A DNA stretch of 21,847 nt, taken from assembly GCA_947598455.1 (NCBI GenBank), contig CANQFI010000015.1:1-21847 (forward strand), written 5' to 3'. Under the pieces are notes generated by a model that saw nothing but the letters and a program-made list of their open reading frames with translations, had not been told where the DNA came from and did no database searches. This document shows, in pieces, positions 15,564 to 21,847 of this stretch (its first letter is position 1; every line of letters starts with the position of its first letter). The DNA is from an uncultured Bacilli bacterium. Its GTDB lineage: Bacteria; Bacillota_I; Bacilli_A; RF39; UBA660. The position numbers and the translations under genes were made by a program.

Positions 15564-15591
15564 TAAAAGACTTAGTATTATTTACTAAGTC
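15563..15591 (-). terminator. Terminator of the thioredoxin-like gene
   Basis: GACTTAGTA (15569-15577) pairs with TACTAAGTC (15583-15591), a 9-bp stem with a 5-nt loop followed by TTTT on the minus strand. The stop codon (15578-15580) is in the loop. Confidence 0.75.
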
Positions 15592-16318
15592 CTGCTTTAT
15601 CAAAGGCATTTTTAATGCTTTCAGCTTCAACGTATCCAGAAATACCACCAATTACTTTATTATTTTTAATTATAATAGTTAATGGAGTTCCACTTATGTG
15701 TTCACTAACGAAAGTTTTCCATTCATCGTTACCAGTTAATGAATTTAATGTATTAAATGATTCATTATCACTAACATAAGGTTCTTGTACGTTGAAATTA
15801 ACTATTTTGGCTAGATCAATGTATCTTAAAGTAATATTATATTCTTTAGCAACATCAATAGCTATTGGAACATAAAGAGCACAGTAGCCACATCCTTGTC
15901 GGCCTATTACAACAACAATTGTTTCATTTTTAGACTCAGATGCGATATCAGCAGCAGATATTTCTTTCATTGCAGAAGTATCATAAGAATTATTTGTATT
16001 TTGTGTTGATGTGTCTTCACTGTTATTAGTATTAGAAGTACTATTAGAGTTATTATTGTTATTATGTGAACCATTGAAAACTCCAAATAATATTATTATG
16101 TTAATTAAAAATGTAACAAGAATTAAAAATAGGGTAATGTTACTTTTCTTTTCAATATTAATGATACGATCTTCAATAGAAGAATCTTGATAATTAATAT
16201 CTTCTTCCTCTTCTTCTAATTGTTCATCAACTTCTTCTTCAATATTTTTAATTTCTTCTTCATCTTGTTCAATTATTTGCTTTTTTGAAACATTTTCTTT
16301 GATTTTTTCTTTAGTCAT
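15578..16318 (-). CDS. Membrane-anchored thioredoxin-like protein
   Basis: A 246-aa protein with a very acidic cytoplasmic N-terminus (residues 15-50, Glu/Asp-rich), one membrane helix (about 61-82), an extracellular Asn/Ser/Thr linker (85-115) and a thioredoxin-fold domain. The domain has a CGYC redox motif (C143-C146) in GRQGCGYCALY and the cis-proline in GTPLTII (P212). It probably reduces, oxidises or isomerises disulfides outside the membrane, or carries electrons there; no partner such as CcdA or DsbB is nearby. The ATG at 16318 is chosen because the Shine-Dalgarno AGGGG is 9 nt upstream; the in-frame ATG at 16327 abuts the GGGG and is too close. Confidence 0.85.
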   Translation of the reverse strand: MTKEKIKENVSKKQIIEQDEEEIKNIEEEVDEQLEEEEEDINYQDSSIEDRIINIEKKSNITLFLILVTFLINIIILFGVFNGSHNNNNNSNSTSNTNNSEDTSTQNTNNSYDTSAMKEISAADIASESKNETIVVVIGRQGCGYCALYVPIAIDVAKEYNITLRYIDLAKIVNFNVQEPYVSDNESFNTLNSLTGNDEWKTFVSEHISGTPLTIIIKNNKVIGGISGYVEAESIKNAFDKAGLSK

Positions 16319-16338
16319 TTTTATCATCCCCTAAAAAT

Positions 16339-16367
16339 ATTATAAAACAAAAGTGGTTATAGCTCAA
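16339..16367 (-). promoter_or_regulatory. Putative promoter of the thioredoxin-like gene
   Basis: Minus strand TTGAGC (16362-16367), a 17-bp spacer and a perfect TATAAT (16339-16344), about 20 bp upstream of the start. Confidence 0.6.
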
Positions 16368-16465
16368 ATAAAATCGTTCATTTTTAGTTTAATTAGATAA
16401 TATTAAAATAGCAAATAATTGTAAATATTATGGAAAATATCTTTATTTGTTATTATTTATGAAGG

Positions 16466-16471
16466 TATAAT
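16466..16471 (+). promoter_or_regulatory. Putative -10 element of the zinc-ribbon gene
   Basis: TATAAT 22 bp upstream of the ATG at 16494, within a 175-bp divergent gap. No clear -35. Confidence 0.45.
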
Positions 16472-16493
16472 ATAAAGAGAAAGTGGGGATGTT

Positions 16494-16895
16494 ATGAATA
16501 ATAATGTAGTATGTCCTAATTGTAATTATGCAAATCCTATTGGAGCAAAATTTTGTAGTAAATGTGGAGGAAGTTTAGAACTTAATCAAGTAACAAAACT
16601 TGTTCAGGAATATGCTACGACAGGACATTTAGTTATTGAAAGAAAAAAAAGCTTTTGGGGATGTGCTATATCTTTAAAAATAGAAATAGCTGGAAATAGC
16701 TATGATTTAAGTAATGGTTCTAAGTTAGAGTTTGATTTAGTTCCTGGTGTTTATTCTATTTCATATAAAGTTTGGTGTCGTAGATTAAAAACAGTTGATG
16801 TTAATATGACATCAGCTGGTAATGCAAGAATATATTTTGTACCTGATTTATTATTTGGAGGATTTAAAGTAAGCAAGGAATCTAAATTACAATAA
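16494..16895 (+). CDS. Zinc-ribbon protein with a C-terminal beta domain
   Basis: A 133-aa protein. Residues 7-24 form a zinc ribbon (C7-P-N-C10 and C21-S-K-C24, followed by GG), the common N-terminal zinc ribbon of Firmicutes small proteins. Residues 38-115 have alternating hydrophobic strands (HLVIERKKS, SLKIEIAG, FDLVPGVYSISYKVW, NARIYFVPD), like beta-sandwich domains that display PG-turns. I cannot name the second domain. The ATG at 16494 follows AGTGGGG at 16482-16488. It is transcribed alone, towards a degenerate insertion element. Confidence 0.75.
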   Translation: MNNNVVCPNCNYANPIGAKFCSKCGGSLELNQVTKLVQEYATTGHLVIERKKSFWGCAISLKIEIAGNSYDLSNGSKLEFDLVPGVYSISYKVWCRRLKTVDVNMTSAGNARIYFVPDLLFGGFKVSKESKLQ

Positions 16896-16909
16896 AAAAT
16901 AGTATTTTA

Positions 16910-17057
16910 TGAACTGAACCTCAAAAGTTGGATAGTTTAATTATTCAAGGATTGTAACCTAAATTGAATAGGTGACAGTCCTTTTAATTTTACTTTATAA
17001 ATTAATTTGCTCATATAAAAACCTCGTTTCCTTTGCCTAGGAAATGGGGTCATATCA
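16910..17057. mobile_element. Internally deleted IS3-family element (MITE-like)
   Basis: A 148-bp unit. The right end starts TGAACTGAACCTCAAAAGTTGG at 16910 (plus strand) and the left end reads TGATATGACCCC from 17057 (minus strand), resembling the TGAACTGACCCC-type termini of IS3/IS150 elements. A 4-bp direct repeat TTTA flanks both sides (16906-16909 and 17058-17061), the size expected for IS3. Between the ends is a short minus-strand frame (16937-17014) that joins the first codons of an OrfA to the last codons of an OrfB. A 6-bp hairpin (17027-17032 with 17039-17044) precedes its ribosome-binding site. The element is non-autonomous. The direct repeat is AT-only and could be chance. Confidence 0.7.
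16937..17014 (-). pseudogene. Fused OrfA-start/OrfB-end remnant of an IS3-type transposase
   Basis: A 25-codon frame with GAGG upstream. Its N-terminus MSKLIYK resembles the start of IS3 OrfA proteins, and its C-terminus LKGLSPIQFRLQS matches the end of IS3 OrfB transposases (KGLSPxQYRxQS). All helix-turn-helix and DDE catalytic residues are missing, so no transposase activity is possible. The junction falls near the shared Lys codons (VKLKG) and keeps the frame open. Confidence 0.7.
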
Positions 17058-17098
17058 TTTAAGTTCTATTTTTGGTTTGCCATTATTGAGTTTAATAT

Positions 17099-18589
17099 TT
17101 AAAATCCTGTGTAGCTATGACGGTTTTTAGGATTTTTATTTGTTAATTTATAAATATCATCACGATCTACTAATACCATTGGATATTCCTTAAACCAATC
17201 TGGTAAGTTTTCGTGATCTTGAGTATCAGCATCAAGATATGTATCAAGAAGCATACAATTATCGCCACAAACACCTTTAATAAAAGAGTCTTTACTATAA
17301 TAACCAAGTCGATTTAATTCTTTTCTAAAAGAGGTTAAAATACGATATGGAACATCAGTAGCAGGTCTAGTCAAATATTTTTGAACTTCTAAGCCTGCTA
17401 AGACGATACCTTCTTTGTCTCTAATATAATCTTCTTCATAGTTTTTAGTTATTAAGTAGAGATTAGGACAAATTAAGTCTTCATAGGACCATTTAGTTTT
17501 TACTAATTTAATAACGTAATCTCCGATACGGTAACAAGATAAAGTGGCACCGCTATTTACATAACATGTTTCTTTACTTTTACTAAGATCTAGATATTTT
17601 TCAACGTAACTATGTAATTTTTTACCTAAATGATTAGAGTAAATACCACTTAAGTTATAATCCCATTTTTGATTAGTATCAGGTCTTTGAAAAATGGAAA
17701 TTGTTTTAGCAAAATTTTCGATAAGTTCTTTAGAAACAGCTTCAGCATGGTGGAAATAAATAATAAATTGATAATCAATAGAACTAGCAAATAAACGATC
17801 AGCATCTTTATTAAATTCATTAACTTTTTCAGGATTTCTAGCAAATGTATAGGAATTTTCGCTAGTTTTTATTTGCTCAAATTCTAGTAATTTAGCCGCT
17901 AAAGTGTTTTCAGGATAGTTAGATAAAATATATTCTTTTAGAGATAACCAAATATTTTTATCAGAAAGATTTTTAAAGGCAAGAATTGCTATATTACAAA
18001 TATCTTCCATGTCCATTAGAGTTGGTATGAAAGTAAGTTGTTCATGTTCTTTATAAGTTACGTTCGTTAAATATTTAGTAAAATCATCATATATAATATT
18101 AATATACTCTGGGTGATTTTCTAATATATATGTCATAAATAAAAATCTTATATGAAGATTATCATGGAGATAGAAAATATTAATTAAATCATAGTTATTA
18201 TCTATATTTTGAAAAATAAATTTAAATATTTCTTTTAAAGTATCTTCGTCTTTTTTTTCTAGTTCTGTTTGATTAGCAATAATATAATTTTTACCCCAAA
18301 TGGTATTATTCAATAAGTTAAGAAGATGTTCTTTTGTTAAGTAATTAAAATTTAAATATTTTTTTAAAATATATAAGGTTTCTTCTTGATATTCATCCAT
18401 ATCGTAGATTATAGCGAAACAAAAACGGTAATCTTTATCTATTAATTTGTAAAGAAAACCATTTACGATAGTATTTCTTTCTGTACTATTTCTAATATAT
18501 TTAATTAAATTTTGGTAGTCATAAGAAGTTAATGAAAAGAGAAAGTCGATTTTTCCTTTTTTTAAACGTCTTATAGTATTAAAAGTCAT
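17099..18589 (-). CDS. Unrecognised 496-aa protein, possibly with a kinase-like C-terminal region
   Basis: I do not recognise this family with confidence. The first 280 residues are rich in helices with Leu/Ile/Tyr spacing, suggestive of an all-helical repeat fold; there is no signal peptide or membrane segment. In the last 160 residues the run SCYRIGDYVIKLVK looks like two beta strands with a Lys in a kinase-type VIK position. GDNCMLLDTY further on is vaguely like a kinase catalytic/metal loop, but no standard HRD or DFG is present. The tail ends with VLVDRDDIYKL. It is soluble and probably cytoplasmic. The ATG at 18589 is chosen because AAAGGGGG lies 9 nt upstream, while the in-frame ATG at 18598 abuts it. 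Confidence 0.7.
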   Translation of the reverse strand: MTFNTIRRLKKGKIDFLFSLTSYDYQNLIKYIRNSTERNTIVNGFLYKLIDKDYRFCFAIIYDMDEYQEETLYILKKYLNFNYLTKEHLLNLLNNTIWGKNYIIANQTELEKKDEDTLKEIFKFIFQNIDNNYDLINIFYLHDNLHIRFLFMTYILENHPEYINIIYDDFTKYLTNVTYKEHEQLTFIPTLMDMEDICNIAILAFKNLSDKNIWLSLKEYILSNYPENTLAAKLLEFEQIKTSENSYTFARNPEKVNEFNKDADRLFASSIDYQFIIYFHHAEAVSKELIENFAKTISIFQRPDTNQKWDYNLSGIYSNHLGKKLHSYVEKYLDLSKSKETCYVNSGATLSCYRIGDYVIKLVKTKWSYEDLICPNLYLITKNYEEDYIRDKEGIVLAGLEVQKYLTRPATDVPYRILTSFRKELNRLGYYSKDSFIKGVCGDNCMLLDTYLDADTQDHENLPDWFKEYPMVLVDRDDIYKLTNKNPKNRHSYTGF

Positions 18590-18659
18590 ATTTGTCATCC
18601 CCCTTTGATGCAGAATAATTATATTTTCCTATAATTATGTCCTTTTTTGTTAGTTTTGT

Positions 18660-18668
18660 ATTATAACA
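18660..18668 (-). promoter_or_regulatory. Extended -10 promoter of the 496-aa protein gene
   Basis: Minus strand TGTTATAAT, giving a leader of roughly 60 nt before the ATG at 18589. A second TATAAT at 18618-18623 is an alternative. Confidence 0.5.
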
Positions 18669-18773
18669 CAAATAAAAAAAATACAAAAGTAATTATATAT
18701 TAAGTAATGAAAAAAATTATTGTTATTGTTTATTATTTTTAATAATATTTGTTTTTTATTTATTTAATTAAAA

Positions 18774-18796
18774 GAAAAAACAGATTTATAAATCTG
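18774..18796 (-). terminator. Terminator of the KAP NTPase gene
   Basis: The perfect palindrome CAGATTTATAAATCTG (18781-18796) is followed on the minus strand by six T. Confidence 0.6.
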
Positions 18797-18871
18797 CTTA
18801 ATTTACATAATTGGGTAATAATAACCAAATAGTAGGAGTATTTAGTAGTACTTAATAAATTAATTATAATA

Positions 18872-21487
18872 TTATTTTTTGGTAATATATGAATTAGTTA
18901 GTTTTTTTAAATCAACAAAGGTATTACTATAATAAATGTTTTCGTTCCATTCATTTTTTTGTTGATAAAAGGCCTTTAGAATAATTTCTTTCAAACCAGT
19001 TTCATCTTTAACTTCATTTAATAATTTTTCTGCCCTTTTTATACTAATTATTTTTTGTATTCTATTTTTATTTAGTTCATATCCAAATCCGTTTGTTCCA
19101 TTAGATATAGAAATCATATCAGCTAAAAATAATAAAATATTATCTATATTAATTTTTCTTTTTATGTATTTAATATATTGTTCATTTTCTTCAAAGAATG
19201 TAATGTTTCGTCTATTATAATAATTGTAATCATATAAGTTTACCTTTTTAATGATAATTTCATTTTTCAAATTTATAAACATATTATTAAAATTTTCATA
19301 TCTTTTCTGTGAGTTATTTTTTTTAGTTCTCTTTTTAGGATCTAGAAAATGTTTAATTGATGCAATATTTTTTAAATTTTTGTAGTCATGTTTAATTTTA
19401 TTTATTAATATATTTAATTCTTCATCTGTAATCATGTTAATTAAATCAGAAATAATAATTAAACTTTTTTCATTTGCGTTTAATTCAAAAAATAATGGTG
19501 TATTATCTGTATAATTTATTGAATCATATATTGCATATAATAAGGCTAAACTATTATTTTTTATTGAATTTAAATAATATTCAAGAGTTTCTAAAGTATA
19601 TTTTTGTACAAAATTTGTATAAAGTGATAATAAATTATTATATCCATTAACAATTTCATTTGAATTTCCATCATTTATAATTTTTATAAAATTTCTAATT
19701 TCTTTATCTATTATTACAAATTCATTATTATCTTGTGTGAAATATAAATCAAAAAATTTTCCATTATAGATTCTTTTATTTCTAACACATTCTTCATATT
19801 CTAATTGTCTTGATTCACTTATATATGCATGTTCATTACGAAATTCAATTCTGTTTTTTCCATATTCTAGTAAGTAATAATTTTTAAAAAAAATTTTAAC
19901 ATTAGGAAACAAGTAAGATAGAATTTCTTCGTATTGTTTATTTTTAGAATTTTGGAATAACTCTTTAAAATAGTTAGTTGCCTCTTTGTTAAATTGTTCA
20001 GGTTTATAAAAATATTTATCTTGAAAGATAAAATAATCTTCAGAAATGTAAAAATCTTTGTTAGAATATATTTCTTCAATTAGTTCTTTATTTTTTAAAC
20101 TAAGTGTTTCTAATAATAGTGTATCTATTTTGTTTAAAAAGTTTTCTTTATCAAAACTTATTATAAATGTAGAATTAATGACTCTTTTTAGATCTCTTAT
20201 ATTGAGAATTAGAGATGATAATATTTTTAAGGCTTTATTATAATCTTCTTCATTTGGGATATCTTCACTATACAATTGAAACAAATTTTTAAAACAAACA
20301 TTAACTACATTATTTATTTTATATTGATTAGTTGTAGGAACACTTATTTCCATCTGTATTATCTTTTCTAAATATTCGTATTTAATTTGTAATGCTTTAA
20401 ATTTATCTTGCATAATTCTTTCGTCATAAGAAAGAATGTATATAATTCTTTTAAAATCAAATAAATTTGAAATTAGATTAATAATTAATAATATATTTTC
20501 ACTATTTGCCCTTTCAATATTATCAATTATAAAAACAATTCTTTTATTGTTTGCTATTAAATAAGAATTGATTGTTTCTTTAATTTTTGTGAGTTCATAA
20601 TTTGAATTGTTGTAATTAAAATTATCGATTTTAAACTTTGTATTTTTTGAAATAATATTAAAATAAGTTTTTAGAAAACGATTTATCTCAGAAATACTAA
20701 AACTATATCCAATTTTATTAATGATAGAATCAAACATTCCTCGAAATAACGAAACATTGTCTTCAAATTTCCATGGATTAAAATCATCGATAATAATTAG
20801 TTCTTTATTATTTTTTAATTTTTTTTGAACATTTTTTATAATTGTTGTTTTCCCGATTCCCCAATTTCCTTTTAATGAAATGACAAATTTATTGTCAACA
20901 TAACAATGTTCTATTGCATTTTTTAATTGATTTATAGTACGTTCTCTGTTTAGTAAATCATAATCTACTTCTTTTTCTTCTAAAAAAATAGGTATATCGT
21001 TATTAGTGATTTTTCCTTCATATAAATCTTTCAAATCAAAAATATTAGATTTTTTAACTACTTTATTACTAAAGAATGTTATATATGTAAATCTTAATAT
21101 CAAAAAAATAAAAAATAAGAGACAAATAATAATTGATATTTCGTGATGATAAAAAGCATTATTAGAAAAAACTTCCATTGTTATAGTGATAATATTATAG
21201 GATAAAGAACTAATAAAAAAAGTAGTAATCCAATAGTCTAAAAAATTAACCATTTTTAATTTAAATAAGTCAAATATTTTCAAATCAATAAGCTTAATTA
21301 AAAAAAAGATGAATACTAAAAAAATACATACCCAACCAATTTTTGATATTATAAAAGTAGGTATATTAAATATATCTAAAATCAAATAAGATATAGTTAT
21401 AATAATTGAGCATGATAAAATTTTTAATAAACTATAATTTATAAATAAATTTGTAAAAAAAATTTTGTAATCATTTGTTTTTTTCAT
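18872..21487 (-). CDS. Membrane-anchored KAP-family P-loop NTPase
   Basis: An 871-aa protein. Four hydrophobic segments lie in the first 140 residues (about 20-40, 49-67, 85-105 and 116-138), followed by a cytoplasmic KAP-type NTPase domain. Walker A is GNWGIGKT (207-214), IIIDDFNPWKFE (231-242) matches the KAP FxPW motif region, Walker B is RIVFIIDN with E325 (316-325), and FKRIIYILSYDERI (345-358) is the following conserved strand. KAP NTPases carry membrane helices near the P-loop domain and are often found in variable genomic regions; some act in phage defence, but function here is not shown. Residues 450-871 have no recognised domain. The ATG at 21487 has GGTGGTGA upstream. It is very AT-rich even for this window (many Asn, Ile and Lys codons), which may reflect transfer. 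Confidence 0.85.
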   Translation of the reverse strand: MKKTNDYKIFFTNLFINYSLLKILSCSIIITISYLILDIFNIPTFIISKIGWVCIFLVFIFFLIKLIDLKIFDLFKLKMVNFLDYWITTFFISSLSYNIITITMEVFSNNAFYHHEISIIICLLFFIFLILRFTYITFFSNKVVKKSNIFDLKDLYEGKITNNDIPIFLEEKEVDYDLLNRERTINQLKNAIEHCYVDNKFVISLKGNWGIGKTTIIKNVQKKLKNNKELIIIDDFNPWKFEDNVSLFRGMFDSIINKIGYSFSISEINRFLKTYFNIISKNTKFKIDNFNYNNSNYELTKIKETINSYLIANNKRIVFIIDNIERANSENILLIINLISNLFDFKRIIYILSYDERIMQDKFKALQIKYEYLEKIIQMEISVPTTNQYKINNVVNVCFKNLFQLYSEDIPNEEDYNKALKILSSLILNIRDLKRVINSTFIISFDKENFLNKIDTLLLETLSLKNKELIEEIYSNKDFYISEDYFIFQDKYFYKPEQFNKEATNYFKELFQNSKNKQYEEILSYLFPNVKIFFKNYYLLEYGKNRIEFRNEHAYISESRQLEYEECVRNKRIYNGKFFDLYFTQDNNEFVIIDKEIRNFIKIINDGNSNEIVNGYNNLLSLYTNFVQKYTLETLEYYLNSIKNNSLALLYAIYDSINYTDNTPLFFELNANEKSLIIISDLINMITDEELNILINKIKHDYKNLKNIASIKHFLDPKKRTKKNNSQKRYENFNNMFINLKNEIIIKKVNLYDYNYYNRRNITFFEENEQYIKYIKRKINIDNILLFLADMISISNGTNGFGYELNKNRIQKIISIKRAEKLLNEVKDETGLKEIILKAFYQQKNEWNENIYYSNTFVDLKKLTNSYITKK

Positions 21488-21769
21488 TTTATTCACCACC
21501 TATAGGAATATTATTAATTTTTTATATTGAAATATTACCTTTATAACTTTTTGGAAAATATAAATAGTCAATATTTTGTATTCGTTGGTTTCGTATATAT
21601 TGTCAACTATTTCTGTAAACTTATTAAATTTAAAATTAAATAGATTTTTAGTTGGAAATTATATTAAATTAATAATAAATTTTTGGTTTTAATATTCTTA
21701 ATTGTTCTAGTATTATATATTTACGATTTCTAGAATAATTTTTTGAAAATGTATAGTGTTTAACTAATT
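21488..21769. other. Upstream region of the KAP NTPase gene
   Basis: About 280 bp without a gene. On the minus strand there are two spaced near-repeats, TTGACAATATATA (starting about 21603) and TTGACTATTTATA (starting about 21571). Either could supply a -35, but no well-spaced -10 is present. Confidence 0.4.
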
Positions 21770-21847
21770 CTAAAAAGTAGTTTTAAAAACTTTATCAATC
21801 ATATCAAATAATTTTTGTAATATAGATCCACTTGTTTTATAATGCAA
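21770..21847 (-). CDS. Possible 3' end of a gene running off the right edge
   Basis: The minus-strand frame from 21847 is open for 25 codons (ending ...FDMIDKVFKTTF) to a TAG at 21770-21772. The amino-acid mix is plausible, but 25 open codons can occur by chance, and no terminator hairpin with a T-run follows. Confidence 0.3.
   Translation of the reverse strand: MHYKTSGSILQKLFDMIDKVFKTTF

Larger units (their letters stand above)
18590..18871. other. Intergenic region with promoter and terminator
   Basis: Contains the leader and promoter of the gene ending at 17099 and, further right, a palindromic hairpin that probably ends the KAP NTPase transcript about 75 bp after its stop codon. No further gene is visible. 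Confidence 0.5.

Noticed and set aside
21570..21640. IS256-type terminal repeat, suggested by TTTACAGAAATAGTTGACA on the minus strand
   Set aside because: Only a loose resemblance, with no second end, target duplication or transposase fragment.

Overview
The window is very AT-rich DNA from a low-GC Gram-positive-type bacterium. It looks like an anaerobic, host-associated Bacilli or Mycoplasmatota-neighbouring lineage. This is an inference from base composition, GGTGAT/GGGG-type Shine-Dalgarno sequences, the Asn/Ser-rich surface proteins, the oxygen-sensitive class III ribonucleotide reductase and the absence of any TGA stop among 18 complete genes. Tryptophan is encoded by TGG, so the standard code applies. 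No replication origin, rRNA, CRISPR array or intact transposon is visible.

Layout. Positions 1-1325 hold a terminator and a FIST-domain sensor gene. Positions 1326-4290 hold an AT-rich leader, nrdD, and a separate 61-codon gene for the glycyl-radical domain that is normally the C-terminus of NrdD; a strong terminator ends this unit. Positions 4300-6312 hold an RluA-type pseudouridine synthase, a LemA-like membrane protein and a convergent small membrane protein. A tRNA-Asn(GTT) with an excellent promoter follows at 6323-6398. Positions 6484-8677 (minus strand) encode two extracytoplasmic proteins; one has an Ig-like domain, a Ser/Asn spacer and a transglutaminase-like domain. Positions 8852-11104 (plus) hold a two-gene unit, a single-ring ClpA/B-like AAA+ ATPase and a diaminopentanoate-dehydrogenase-like oxidoreductase. 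Positions 11361-11627 are a decayed ABC-2 permease. Positions 11662-16318 (minus) hold a PAP2 phosphatase overlapping an HD (p)ppGpp-hydrolase-like gene, an ABC-F ATPase, folD and a membrane-anchored thioredoxin-like protein. A zinc-ribbon gene (plus) is followed by a 148-bp internally deleted IS3-type element. The window ends with two large minus-strand genes, an unrecognised 496-aa protein and an 871-aa membrane-anchored KAP-type NTPase, and possibly the tail of another gene at the right edge.

How the genes work together. Most are short housekeeping transcription units, many with an extended -10 promoter (TGnTATAAT) and a hairpin terminator that often contains the stop codon of the gene it ends. 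The most notable unit is the split class III ribonucleotide reductase. The large subunit keeps the ATP cone, the active-site Cys and a modified zinc site. The radical-bearing Gly sits on a separate small polypeptide with its own ribosome-binding site and a charged N-terminal extension. This suggests a two-component glycyl-radical enzyme that must assemble in trans, comparable in principle to GrcA (YfiD) with pyruvate formate-lyase.
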